Positions 23,291-31,835 are shown, counted from the stretch's first letter. The stretch is DNA of 40,000 nucleotides from Actinomycetota bacterium (GCA_011046085.1 DSBK01000065.1:1-40000), one strand, 5' to 3'. Notes: generated by a model from the sequence alone, not told the origin. Program-made: numbers and translations.

Positions 23291-24736
23291 GTGGAAACAG
23301 ATTTAATTTGCAAGAGAAAACCCCGCGCTTTGCCGCGTGGGTGCTTAATGATTTTTCTTATGGTAATTGTGGCCTGTTTGGGTAGCTTTTTTATGGTGTG
23401 GGGATTTGGCAGCGCACAGTATGAAATTAGTGGTCTTCAGATTGAGTTAAGCGTTGAGCCCTCAAGCAGAGGGCTAACCGAGGTTTCTCTGCCTCCTCTC
23501 GGCGCCATAGCTGCCAACACGCATCTTTTGCCTCTAACGATTCAAGCAACACTTCTTCAAATTAACCTCGATAGTCTAGAAATTATCGCTTACACACCCA
23601 TTGACCAGAAGGAATTTTTGGAAAACGTGGAAAAACAGACGGTGCAAGCTTTAAAAGATTTTATTAGACGGCTTCTTCTTCTTTCCGCAATCGGAGGTGC
23701 CTTGGGAGCCTTTTTGGTTTATCCGAGAAATCCTATGTCGATAATAAAAGGACTTGCCATAGGTCTTTTCTTAATGGTTCTTACGATTGGGTTTCTATTT
23801 CTTGATTTCGAGCCGGACGCTTTTAGGCAACCGAGGTTTACGGGGACACTTAAAGCCGCGCCTGTGCTAATTAGCTCATTGGAGAAGGGGTTTGGTAGCG
23901 TGGAGCTGTTTCGCAAAGAGATGCAAAATACAGCGTCTAATTTGTATAATTTTTATTCGAAGATAGAGGATTGGGAACCCCTTATGCTCGAAAAAGAAGC
24001 AATTAAATTGTTGCACATCTCGGATATTCACAATAATCCGATAACGTTTGATCTTATTGGAAAGGTAATAAAAGATTTCAAAATAAATTTTGTAGTTGAT
24101 ACGGGCGATGTAACTGATTTTGGGAGCCCGATTGAGACCGAAATGGCTTCACGTATAGAGGGATTGGATGTCCCCTATCTTTACACGGCGGGTAATCACG
24201 ATTCCCCTGCTAGCATTGAAAGATTACAAGAAATGTCAAATGTAAAGGTTTTGGATGGGAACGGCGAAGCGGTCGAAGGCATAAACATTGTGGGTTTTGC
24301 CGATCCTGCCTCTTGTTCAATAAAGATTGAGCCGCTCTCCGATGAGGAGATGGAAAAGACGTCTTTCGGTGTTGCCGATGGAGTAAAATCTCTGAAGAGA
24401 GAGCCCTTTATTGTTGCCTTGCACGATGAGAGAATGAGCGAGCAAATTATTGGCGAGGTGCCCGTGATCCTTTTTGGACACACTCACAAATCGGGCATCA
24501 AGCGGAAGGGCGGCTCAGTTTTAATAAACGCTGGGACCACCGGCGCGGCGGGATTGCGCGCATTCGAGGCGGAAGAGGGGATTCCTTACACATTTCATGT
24601 GCTATATATACAGAAGGACCCCATAAGATTAATTGCTATTGACTCTGTCGAAGTTATGGGGCTCGATAGAGAATTTGTTCTAAAGCGGACATTGATAGAG
24701 AAAACGGAAGAAAAAGCGGCAACGGGTACCCGTTAA
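23291..24736 (+). CDS. Membrane-anchored metallophosphoesterase
   Basis: A 481-aa protein. N-terminal hydrophobic segments near residues 17-40, 123-140 and 150-170 flank a short external loop, and a calcineurin-like phosphoesterase domain follows from about 230. All metal-binding motifs are present: H-I-S-D-I-H, T-G-D-V-T-D, G-N-H-D, A-L-H-D and G-H-T-H. The GTG start at 23291 follows a GGGAG about 9 bases upstream. The domain could act on lipid-linked phosphates or nucleotides at the membrane. The stop overlaps the convergent winged-helix gene by four bases. Confidence 0.85.
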   Translation: METDLICKRKPRALPRGCLMIFLMVIVACLGSFFMVWGFGSAQYEISGLQIELSVEPSSRGLTEVSLPPLGAIAANTHLLPLTIQATLLQINLDSLEIIAYTPIDQKEFLENVEKQTVQALKDFIRRLLLLSAIGGALGAFLVYPRNPMSIIKGLAIGLFLMVLTIGFLFLDFEPDAFRQPRFTGTLKAAPVLISSLEKGFGSVELFRKEMQNTASNLYNFYSKIEDWEPLMLEKEAIKLLHISDIHNNPITFDLIGKVIKDFKINFVVDTGDVTDFGSPIETEMASRIEGLDVPYLYTAGNHDSPASIERLQEMSNVKVLDGNGEAVEGINIVGFADPASCSIKIEPLSDEEMEKTSFGVADGVKSLKREPFIVALHDERMSEQIIGEVPVILFGHTHKSGIKRKGGSVLINAGTTGAAGLRAFEAEEGIPYTFHVLYIQKDPIRLIAIDSVEVMGLDREFVLKRTLIEKTEEKAATGTR

Positions 24737-25338
24737 ATTTTTATGCCGGAAGCCCAGTCTCTAAAGGTATCCATGTCGATCTCTTCAACCCATCGTCTAT
24801 ATTGCCCCAGTTCGTACTCGCCTTCTTGCCCCATTTTTTTAAGCGCTAACTCCACGACTTTTTCCAAAAGGGGATCAAGAATACGATTTAACGAAGAGGA
24901 GTTGAGAGCTTCTAAAATGTTTGAGCGTTCCTCGCTTAACTTATTTACTAGAGCAACCGCCAATTTTTCCACAAAATCATCCAGTGAATCCAGATCTTTC
25001 TTTGGGAGAAACGGCAAGTTGAGTTCATAATAATCGTTATTTTTCAAGACAAGGCCGCCTTCTGCGAGGATATACAGGTGGTTTGCAAGCGCGTCACGAG
25101 ATATCTCTATTTTAACCTCGCCCTCTGTGGAGAAAAATGGCTTCAAAATCTCACAGACTTTTTCAAGTTCGTCTATTTTTTTTGGTCCTGCAGCCAACGC
25201 AGAAATTATTTTGCGCCTATATTTATTATCAACCATCCAGCTTGCTCTGTCTTCTTCCCAAGGCTCCCACGTGGTTGGTTTAAACCATGGCTGGGGGTCG
25301 ATTCGTGAAGCCCCGGAATATTTTTGCTGGATATCCAT
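24733..25338 (-). CDS. Winged-helix (ArsR-like) regulator-type protein
   Basis: A 201-aa protein whose central part (about residues 37-105) fits a winged HTH: Y-R-R-K-I-I-S-A-L-A-A-G-P-K-K-I-D-E-L followed by a D-A-L-A-N-H-L-Y-I-L-A-E-G-G-L-V recognition and wing region. The remaining C-terminus is helical and acidic. The N-terminus has a W-F-K-P-T-T-W-E-P-W aromatic stretch. RBS AGGAGG precedes the ATG. No cysteine metal site is visible, so the signal sensed is unknown. It follows the UDG-like gene after 56 bases on the same strand. Confidence 0.65.
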   Translation of the reverse strand: MDIQQKYSGASRIDPQPWFKPTTWEPWEEDRASWMVDNKYRRKIISALAAGPKKIDELEKVCEILKPFFSTEGEVKIEISRDALANHLYILAEGGLVLKNNDYYELNLPFLPKKDLDSLDDFVEKLAVALVNKLSEERSNILEALNSSSLNRILDPLLEKVVELALKKMGQEGEYELGQYRRWVEEIDMDTFRDWASGIKI

Positions 25339-25394
25339 AAAGATTGCCTCCTAAAAAATGTTAAGATATTTATAATATAACTTTGGCCTCTTGT

Positions 25395-26054
25395 CTAATT
25401 ATTGATGTTTTTATTGTAATTTTTAAGCAATTTTAAGGCCGACCAAAACTCCTTTTTAAAGGTTTGATTTCTCAGCGCATCCTGAGAGCTGTGGGTCATT
25501 ATGACCTTTATCCCCTGTCCCCAATTGATTATTTTTCCGGGATTAAAGTAATTTTCTTCTTCAAAAGGTGTTATCGCGTTCAAAGCCTTTATCGAAAACT
25601 CTCCCATTGCCAGTATGATTCTGGGTTGCAAAATTTCTATTTCAGTTTCGAGATGTTCTTTACAGGCTTTTATGTTTGTTTCGTTTATATCTTTAAGCGG
25701 TACAGAACACTTTACGGCGTTGGTTCCATAAACATCCGTGATGTCAAGCCCCAGCTTTTTAAACCCACTTCGCAGGGCCTCTCCAATTTCTCCGAAAAAA
25801 GCTACCCTCTCGGCATCCTCCTGCTTGGTCACGGCCTCTTTTAAAACTAGAATATCTGCTAAAGGATAACCCGCACCGGGCAAAGGTTCGTTACAAAGGG
25901 CATGCAAACGGCAAGCTTTACATGTTTGTATTTTTTTGGCCAAAAGCAGAGTTTCTGCAATTGCTTTATCTAAATATTCTTCAAATAGTTCCTCAATTTT
26001 GCTTTGTTCATTCAACAGGGGAGAGACAGGGTGATCATTTAGAGAGTGCATCAT
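25395..26054 (-). CDS. Uracil-DNA glycosylase superfamily protein with altered catalytic motifs
   Basis: A 219-aa protein of the iron-sulphur UDG (family 4/5-like) fold. The four cluster cysteines fit: C-K-A-C-R, then K-C-S...A-C-K about 15 residues apart. Motif I, normally G-E-A-P-G-x-x-E-D, reads L-K-E-A-V-T-K-Q-E-D. The HPS motif reads H-S-S-Q. The fold and cluster therefore seem kept while active-site residues diverge, so glycosylase activity is uncertain. An ATG at 26054, behind AAAGGAGG, is used instead of the ORF's earlier ATG. Confidence 0.68.
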   Translation of the reverse strand: MMHSLNDHPVSPLLNEQSKIEELFEEYLDKAIAETLLLAKKIQTCKACRLHALCNEPLPGAGYPLADILVLKEAVTKQEDAERVAFFGEIGEALRSGFKKLGLDITDVYGTNAVKCSVPLKDINETNIKACKEHLETEIEILQPRIILAMGEFSIKALNAITPFEEENYFNPGKIINWGQGIKVIMTHSSQDALRNQTFKKEFWSALKLLKNYNKNINN

Positions 26055-26245
26055 CTTTCCTCCTTTGTTTTTAGAATTCAATTAATATGCGGGGAATCCT
26101 TCAAAACAAGGAGCATAAATAAGTTACATTTGTTAAAATAAATTTTTAGCTAAATTGATTTAATAATTTAGAAGGATAAAAAATTTCATTGACGAAATTT
26201 ACTTTAGATAAGTTATTAATCAAAAAATGTAAAAGGTGGTAGGTT

Positions 26246-26593
26246 TTGCCTGAATTGAACGAGCCTCTGGAAAGATTTATAGAAGAATATGTAGATTCGT
26301 TCGTTAAGTGGGATCTAATAACTTATTTTCATAATAATGCCGGCGTTTTTGATTCTTCTCATTCTTTGGCTGTTCATCTTGGACGGAAAGAGAGCGATAT
26401 TAAGAAAGCATTGAGAGAGCTGGCAGATAAAAATCTGGTTACCGAAATCAAGGAAAACGGTGGAGATGTTTATCAATACACTCCTTCCGTCGGGATATCC
26501 GAGATGGTGGAGAATTTTGTTAAAGCGCTAGAGATTAGAGAAAAGCGGCTTCTTATCCTCACAAAACTTCTCAGAATGGGAGTAAGAGAATAG
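26246..26593 (+). CDS. Small winged-helix DNA-binding protein
   Basis: A 115-aa protein with the helix-turn-helix and wing layout: S-L-A-V-H-L-G-R-K-E-S-D-I-K-K-A-L-R-E-L-A-D-K-N-L-V-T-E-I near residues 42-70. A short C-terminal helix follows. The TTG start at 26246 is behind AAGGTGG. A 164-base A/T-rich intergenic region lies upstream (divergent from the UDG gene). TTGACG (26189-26194) with a poor -10 is the only promoter-like sequence, so control is unclear. Confidence 0.68.
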   Translation: MPELNEPLERFIEEYVDSFVKWDLITYFHNNAGVFDSSHSLAVHLGRKESDIKKALRELADKNLVTEIKENGGDVYQYTPSVGISEMVENFVKALEIREKRLLILTKLLRMGVRE

Positions 26594-26690
26594 TCTCCTC
26601 GTAAAATATCTTGATTTTACGTCCGAAATTGGCTACCTTAAATATGTATTAAACAAGTTGTTTTGGGTTGCCTTTTAATAGGAGGCTTTC

Positions 26691-27383
26691 TTGGGATCTC
26701 AGTCTAGTTTGCATATGGGCGAAAATGTTGATTCCTCAAAAAAGAGAAGCCGAATTAATTTTCACCTCAGAGGGTGCTTAATCCCCGATTATCATAAACT
26801 GGATGACAATTCTTTGGTTGAGCGGGCACAAATTGGTGATGAGGGAGCCCAAAGTTTTCTCATAAATAAGTATGAATATCTTGTTCACCTCAAAGCCCGT
26901 CCCTATTTTTTGAACGGCGCTGACCGGGAAGATATACTGCAAGAAGGAATGATTGGACTATATAAAGCGATAAAGGGCTATCGAAAGAACGGCTTTTGCT
27001 CTTTTTGTTCGTTTGCCCTGCTTTGTATAAATCGTCAGTTAATTAGCGCTATCAAGACATCTACCAGAAAAAAACACCTCCCTTTAAATTCATACACCTC
27101 GCTTACCACCAACGTTTTCGATGAGGAGAACAAAAGCACGCTTCTTGATGCAACCCCCAGCATGCGGGCGGATGATCCTCTCAATTTATTTATATTGGGA
27201 GAAGAGATAAGGCGCATCAAAAAGGTGCTCAAGAAAATTTTAAGCAATTTGGAATGGAGAGTATTGGAATCCCACGTTGAGGGAAAATCCTATAAAGAAA
27301 TTGCCGAAGAACTCGAAAGTCATATTAAGGTAGTGGACAATGCGCTTTGCAGAATAAAATTAAAGCTCAAGGGGATAAAATAG
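26691..27383 (+). CDS. SigH-like sigma-70 family factor
   Basis: A 230-aa sigma factor related to Spo0H/SigH. Region 2 carries F-L-I-N-K-Y-E-Y-L-V and D-R-E-D-I-L-Q-E-G-M-I-G-L-Y-K-A-I-K-G-Y near residues 80-107. Region 4 at the C-terminus has an S-Y-K-E-I-A-E-E-L-E HTH. Region 3 is short, as in SigH. The TTG start at 26691 follows AGGAGG by five bases. In Firmicutes SigH drives early sporulation or competence genes; no such genes are visible here, so its role in this organism is open. Confidence 0.82.
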   Translation: MGSQSSLHMGENVDSSKKRSRINFHLRGCLIPDYHKLDDNSLVERAQIGDEGAQSFLINKYEYLVHLKARPYFLNGADREDILQEGMIGLYKAIKGYRKNGFCSFCSFALLCINRQLISAIKTSTRKKHLPLNSYTSLTTNVFDEENKSTLLDATPSMRADDPLNLFILGEEIRRIKKVLKKILSNLEWRVLESHVEGKSYKEIAEELESHIKVVDNALCRIKLKLKGIK

Positions 27384-27453
27384 TTTTATGCCGATTTGAC
27401 TATTGAAACAGAAGGTGATCCTATTACGTTTAATTAAAGAATTTTAATGACGA

Positions 27454-27529
27454 TGGAGCGGGAAACGGGTCTCGAACCCGCGGCCTTCAGCTTGGGAAGC
27501 TGACGCTCTACCTACTGAGCTATTCCCGC
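27454..27529 (-). tRNA. tRNA-Gly (anticodon CCC)
   Basis: A 76-nt cloverleaf on the minus strand. The acceptor GCGGGAA/TTCCCGC is fully paired. The D-arm begins TAGCTCAG, the anticodon stem is TCAGC/GCTGA around the loop TTCCCAA, and the T-arm is GCGGG-TTCGAGA-CCCGT. The discriminator U precedes an encoded CCA. It reads GGG. Confidence 0.96.
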
Positions 27530-27628
27530 CTTCAAGGTGAACTCATAAAGCAAATTATACAATATTTATCATCATTGTTAAAAAATTTTGGGTCAAAGAG
27601 ATGGTTTTTATGAGAGGTTGGTTTCAAT

Positions 27629-28183
27629 TTATCTGTGATACCAATATTTATTTGCCAAAAAAAGTGTGCCAGAGATAAAACCAAGAACCAATGCCCACCA
27701 AAATTTCGACATTTGAAGTTCATGTTCAAAAGGATAACCCAGCTCGATAATTTTAAGATGGGTGGCGTGGATGTCCATATCGCCTCCGTGTTCAGGGCAG
27801 GCACCATTGAAACACCCTGTTATTTCAACTATATCCCCCCGATTTTTATAGTCGCCGACATATTTTATAAGTTTTACGTCTTCGGTTTTGCACCAGATGG
27901 CCATGCCCGAATTGTAGCCCGCAAGCTTAGATGGCTCTTTGGCATAAGGGTCGTCGTTTAGGTGTATCCATGCATGGTCTTCCCTTATCATCACATCACC
28001 TATAACCTCGCCTCGAAAGGTTATGGTCTCACCATCATGGCCATTAGCATTTTCAATCAACTCCGGTGAGGAGAAGGTTTTAGCATATATGGGAGCCGAA
28101 GATATTAACAAAAAAGCTACTCCCACGAGCAGCGAGCACGCAAATTTTCTTTTAGTGGTTAGAGGCTTCAAATATTTTTTCAC
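27629..28183 (-). CDS. OB-fold-like membrane-anchored protein after trkH
   Basis: A 184-aa protein with an N-terminal hydrophobic signal or anchor (residues 16-34) and a C-terminal hydrophobic helix (about 160-178). The domain between begins with G-E-T-I-T-F-R-G-E-V-I-G and includes H-A-W-I-H-L-N-D and V-E-I-T-G-C-F, a pattern that resembles OB-fold proteins. Two Cys (W-C-K-T and G-C-F-N-G-A-C) may be structural. The GTG start at 28183 overlaps the trkH stop (GTGA), so it is translationally coupled to trkH. The longer in-frame ORF is an artefact of trkH overlap. Function is not known; the operon context suggests a link to K+ uptake or envelope function. Confidence 0.62.
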   Translation of the reverse strand: MKKYLKPLTTKRKFACSLLVGVAFLLISSAPIYAKTFSSPELIENANGHDGETITFRGEVIGDVMIREDHAWIHLNDDPYAKEPSKLAGYNSGMAIWCKTEDVKLIKYVGDYKNRGDIVEITGCFNGACPEHGGDMDIHATHLKIIELGYPFEHELQMSKFWWALVLGFISGTLFLANKYWYHR

Positions 28184-29682
28184 TTTCCCCTCACCGCCGC
28201 GATTATGAACCCGATTAATGCGAAAATTGACATGAACTCCAACCTTCCCATCCACATGACCAATATGTAGGTGATTTTCATGAGCGCCGGCATGCTGGGC
28301 GAGGTAACGCCGCACGAAAGACCCGTATTGCTTCCAGCCGATACTCCATCGAACAAGGCTTCAATGAACGGGTAACCGAAATACACGCCCACTATGGTAG
28401 CGAGCGCGTAAGCGGCGATATACAATATAATTATTAACGTTGCTCCCCTAATGTGTTTCTCGGTTAAGACCATATCCTTTATGTGATGAAATTTTTCGAC
28501 GACCACGGCTGTTTCCGGAGAAAGCATCTTTTTTATGTCTTGTATAAGGGTCTTAAATACGATGCCCATCCTTAAACCCTTAAAACCTCCTGCTGTAGAG
28601 CAAGCCGAGGCGCCTATGGCCATTGCAAACGCCACTCCAAGCATGGCCATCTCTCCCCATTGCCTCACAAATGTTCTAGATTGAATTGTCATGAATCCCG
28701 TTGTTGTGTGGCCGGAGGCTATCTGGTAGAATCCTTTGCGAAAGATGGCCATTAAGTCGGGGTAAACGCCCAGTCTCATCAGCCCGATGGATGTTGTTAC
28801 AAGGGCTATTGTAATGGTTACGCAAAATGATACGATTTCTATATTTCTGTAGAGCTCTTTTTTGTTGCCGGTCCAGATGGCCCAGTGGAGCGCGAAATTA
28901 AAGGAACCGATGATAAAACACACCACCGTGACCATCTCAAAAAGAAAACTGTGATAGTATATTATATTGAAGGACTGGGGTGCAAACCCGCCCGTACTCC
29001 AAGCACCCATGAACACCCAGACGCCATGCAAAAACCCTTTTGTAATGGACATCCCTTCGTGGACTGCAATGATCCACAGGGCAAGTGAACCGACCCCCAA
29101 GTATGATAAGCTGATTAGCCAAATGGCACGAGCCGTTTGAATTATGTTTGGGAGGAGTTTTTCTTCTTTCCCTTCGGCAACGTACATCTTAAAGGCGCCA
29201 CCGGTGCCTTTAACTAAGAAAGTTAAAGCGATGACAATTATTCCCTGTCCCCCCGCATAAGTCAACAAATGGCGCCACATATTCAGGGCGCAGGAGATGT
29301 GATCCAAATCTTGCAGAAGATATAAACCCGTGGTGGTATATCCGCTCATTAAATCAAAACAAGCATCCAAGAAGCTTCCAAAGTGTCCGCTAAGATAGTG
29401 GGGGATTGCCCCCAACATCATGGCCAAAAGCCAGGAAAAAGATGCGACAACCAGGCCCTGCAACCAGCTTAAGTCGCGTTCCGAATAAAAAAATATTTGA
29501 AATAATAAGCCTATCGTGAAACATGTAAACATTCCTATGGCGAAGTCGAGGGCGGGGGACCATTCCTTAAAAATTAATGCGGTTATTAGCGGGATTATCA
29601 TAAGGATCCCAACGCCAAAAACTATCTTGCCGCTGTAATAGGCGATATTTTTGAAATCGGGGAGCCTGGGTCTGGGAATCAT
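28180..29682 (-). CDS. trkH: TrkH potassium-uptake channel subunit
   Basis: A 500-aa integral membrane protein with the four pore loops of the Trk/Ktr family: G-Y-T-T-T-G-L, A-W-S-T-G-G-F, G-H-T-T-T-G-F and G-S-N-T-G-L-S. These contain the glycines of the K+ filter. About ten transmembrane helices are spread along it. It forms the pore, gated by the TrkA proteins encoded upstream in the same operon. The ATG overlaps the stop of the 44-residue peptide gene (ATGA). Confidence 0.95.
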   Translation of the reverse strand: MIPRPRLPDFKNIAYYSGKIVFGVGILMIIPLITALIFKEWSPALDFAIGMFTCFTIGLLFQIFFYSERDLSWLQGLVVASFSWLLAMMLGAIPHYLSGHFGSFLDACFDLMSGYTTTGLYLLQDLDHISCALNMWRHLLTYAGGQGIIVIALTFLVKGTGGAFKMYVAEGKEEKLLPNIIQTARAIWLISLSYLGVGSLALWIIAVHEGMSITKGFLHGVWVFMGAWSTGGFAPQSFNIIYYHSFLFEMVTVVCFIIGSFNFALHWAIWTGNKKELYRNIEIVSFCVTITIALVTTSIGLMRLGVYPDLMAIFRKGFYQIASGHTTTGFMTIQSRTFVRQWGEMAMLGVAFAMAIGASACSTAGGFKGLRMGIVFKTLIQDIKKMLSPETAVVVEKFHHIKDMVLTEKHIRGATLIIILYIAAYALATIVGVYFGYPFIEALFDGVSAGSNTGLSCGVTSPSMPALMKITYILVMWMGRLEFMSIFALIGFIIAAVRGK

Positions 29683-29813
29683 CTATACCAACCTACGATC
29701 AGGCTAACAATTACATATGCTGCCAGTGAAATAACGAGGACTCCTAAAATTTCTATCAGCACCCCGGTAAGGTAATTTAAATACGATCTGGTTTTCCCAT
29801 TATTTTTTTTCAT
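29679..29813 (-). CDS. Single-helix membrane peptide (44 aa) between trkA and trkH
   Basis: A 44-codon frame fills the gap between trkA and trkH. The N-terminus is basic (M-K-K-N-N-G-K-T-R), and one hydrophobic helix of about 24 residues follows before the end Y-R. Its TGA overlaps the trkH ATG (ATGA), and its ATG starts two bases after the trkA stop. No strong Shine-Dalgarno is present, so translational coupling is likely. The layout is that of a real gene in the operon. A small auxiliary Trk or Kdp-like membrane peptide is an inference; none is recognised by sequence. Confidence 0.65.
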   Translation of the reverse strand: MKKNNGKTRSYLNYLTGVLIEILGVLVISLAAYVIVSLIVGWYR

Positions 29814-29815
29814 AA

Positions 29816-30475
29816 TCAGCCGGTGAGTACCTCTTTTAGCTCTTTCTCTTTTTCAATATTGGTTAAAGCAATAATTGAGTCCCCTGCTTCGAGTACCGTA
29901 TCCCCCCGGGGGATAATGACTTTATCTCCCCTAACAATGGATGTAATGACGCAATCCTCCGGCAGTTTCAGCTCGGCTACCTGTTTGTGGCAAACTTTGC
30001 ATTTTTCGTGAGGCAGTTCAACTTCCACCAGCACAAGATGGCCCCTTTTTAAGATATAGAGGGTTATGACATCGCCTATCGTTGTTTCTTCCTCAATTAA
30101 TCTTGAGATAATTGTAGTGCTGCTTATGGCCTCTATGCCCATCTTATGAAAGATCTTTTCGTTTTTAGGGTTATTTACCCTTGCGACGGTTCTTGGAACG
30201 TTGAAAGTGACTTTCGCTAATTCACAAGCGACGAGGTTATCGTCATCATCGCCAGTTACTGAAGCGAAGACGTCAGCGTGGGATGTTCCCGCGTCTTCTT
30301 GGGAAGAAACGTCGCAACCATCGCCGCTTATGATCATTACATCGGGAAGGCTGACTGAAAGCTGTTCACAGATTTTTTCATTCCGTTCAATTATAACAAC
30401 GTCGTGCTCTTTGCTTGAGAGCTTATTTGCCAAGAAGGAGCCGACCTTGCCGCCTCCGTTTATGATGATATACAT
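29816..30475 (-). CDS. trkA: TrkA potassium-uptake regulator (second of two)
   Basis: A 219-aa cytosolic RCK protein. It has an N-terminal Rossmann domain with I-I-N-G-G-G-K-V-G-S-F-L and the acidic ending V-I-I-E-R of the second strand, followed by V-T-G-D-D-D-D-N. The C-terminal RCK_C domain runs from about residue 140. It binds NAD(H)/ATP-type ligands and gates TrkH. Its ATG has RBS GGAGGAAAG. It is 8 bases after the other trkA. Confidence 0.93.
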   Translation of the reverse strand: MYIIINGGGKVGSFLANKLSSKEHDVVIIERNEKICEQLSVSLPDVMIISGDGCDVSSQEDAGTSHADVFASVTGDDDDNLVACELAKVTFNVPRTVARVNNPKNEKIFHKMGIEAISSTTIISRLIEEETTIGDVITLYILKRGHLVLVEVELPHEKCKVCHKQVAELKLPEDCVITSIVRGDKVIIPRGDTVLEAGDSIIALTNIEKEKELKEVLTG

Positions 30476-30483
30476 CTTTCCTC

Positions 30484-31125
30484 CTAGGCACCCATAAATT
30501 TTTTAAGCTTGGGCAAAGCATACCGCTTTACAACACAAATGATGAGATCGTTTTCTTTAATTTGGAAACCAGCTTCGGGGATTATGCTTTCTCCTCTTCG
30601 CACGATGGCGGAAACTTTAATTTCATCGGAGATTTCCATCTCCTCAATTCTCTTGCTGTCCAGAATTTTGCTTGCTTCAAATTCAATTATTTCAGCGTCC
30701 GCGCCGACGGATACATGCCGGACATAATCCTCAACAATCTTGTCAAGAATTTTTTCGGCCGTAAGCACTGTTCCACAAACATAATTGAGTCCTAGCTGTT
30801 GGTAAGTTTTTTCTTTTTCTGGATTATAGAGCCTCGTTATTACGCGAGGAACGTCGAATAATTTTGTGGTCATTTCAGCTATCATCATATTGGTGTTGTC
30901 GAGGTCCGTTACGGCGGCAAGGGCGTCTGCTTTTTCAATCCCGGCTTGTTTGAGTACTTCTTCGTCGAATCCAAATCCTTCAATCGTTAACCCATTAAAA
31001 GTGGAGCCCAATCGGCGAAAAGAACGAGAGTCCTTGTCAACAACCACGACATTGTGCCCCTCGACCGCTAAATATTTAGCCAAAATAGAACCTACACGCC
31101 CGCATCCCACAACTATTATGTGCAA
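30484..31125 (-). CDS. trkA: TrkA potassium-uptake regulator (first of two)
   Basis: A 213-aa RCK protein with the Rossmann motif V-V-G-C-G-R-V-G-S-I-L, the V-V-V-D-K-D acidic strand, A-V-T-D-L-D-N-T-N-M, and a C-terminal RCK_C domain (from about residue 130). TTG is the start, after GGAGAG. It is the first gene of the operon and lies behind a strong promoter (31169-31197). Two dissimilar TrkA proteins with one TrkH is a common Gram-positive arrangement and may form a mixed ring. Confidence 0.92.
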   Translation of the reverse strand: MHIIVVGCGRVGSILAKYLAVEGHNVVVVDKDSRSFRRLGSTFNGLTIEGFGFDEEVLKQAGIEKADALAAVTDLDNTNMMIAEMTTKLFDVPRVITRLYNPEKEKTYQQLGLNYVCGTVLTAEKILDKIVEDYVRHVSVGADAEIIEFEASKILDSKRIEEMEISDEIKVSAIVRRGESIIPEAGFQIKENDLIICVVKRYALPKLKKFMGA

Positions 31126-31168
31126 TTTTGCTCTCCGTTGGTTAATAAAAAATGCTTACTATTTTTGC

Positions 31169-31197
31169 ATAATAATCCCACTAAAATCTACTGTCAA
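31169..31197 (-). promoter_or_regulatory. Sigma-70-type promoter of the trk operon
   Basis: On the minus strand TTGACA (31192-31197) and TATTAT (31169-31174) stand 17 bases apart. Transcription should begin near 31162, about 37 bases before the first trkA start. Confidence 0.7.
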
Positions 31198-31259
31198 ATG
31201 TTTTAATAGAAGGAGAGAAACGATTTTCGTTGTATTGTGTCAACTGTGGGGTGAATTGG

Positions 31260-31835
31260 ATGCTGAAGAAAAAATGGCTGCGTCAGTCGATGTTAAATAA
31301 AAGGGACGAGATTCCCAAGCGGGAAAGAGAAGCAAAGAGTCTATTAATAAAAGAGAAACTTTTCGATATGCTCATATTTAAAGATGCTAACTTGGTAGGA
31401 TTTTATGTTTCGTTCAGGAGCGAAGTCGAAACCGAAGCCATGATAAAAGAATCTTTAAGATTGGATAAGAGAGTTGTTGTTCCAGTTTCCCGAGCGAGGG
31501 AAAAGGAGCTTCAGATGGTTTACATAGAAAATTTTGACGAAGACCTCGAAGTGGGCACTTACGGGATACTAGAGCCAAAAGTCGCCAAATCGAAACAGGT
31601 TGACTTAGATAATTTAGATATCATTATCTTGCCGGGCAGCGTTTTCGATGTGTCTGGCTACAGGCTAGGTTACGGTGGAGGTTATTACGATAGATTTCTT
31701 CAAATAATTGGCTCAAGGGCAAAAACTGTAGGCTTGGCTTATGAGTTCCAGATAGTGGACGAAGTGCCAAAAGAACCTCATGATATTCCCGTTGATTGGA
31801 TTGTGACCGAAAAGAGGATTATTCACTGCCGATAG
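31260..31835 (+). CDS. 5-formyltetrahydrofolate cyclo-ligase
   Basis: A 191-aa enzyme that converts 5-formyl-THF to 5,10-methenyl-THF using ATP. Signatures are the N-terminal K-K-K-W-L-R-Q-S-M-L-N-K-R-D, the mid-protein L-P-G-S-V-F-D, and the P-loop-like R-L-G-Y-G-G-G-Y-Y-D-R-F. ATG 31260 gives a normal family N-terminus. A TTG at 31230 would add a ten-residue leader with a C-V-N-C motif and has a good AAGGAGAG further upstream, so the start is not fully settled. It is divergent from the trk operon. Confidence 0.9.
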   Translation: MLKKKWLRQSMLNKRDEIPKREREAKSLLIKEKLFDMLIFKDANLVGFYVSFRSEVETEAMIKESLRLDKRVVVPVSRAREKELQMVYIENFDEDLEVGTYGILEPKVAKSKQVDLDNLDIIILPGSVFDVSGYRLGYGGGYYDRFLQIIGSRAKTVGLAYEFQIVDEVPKEPHDIPVDWIVTEKRIIHCR

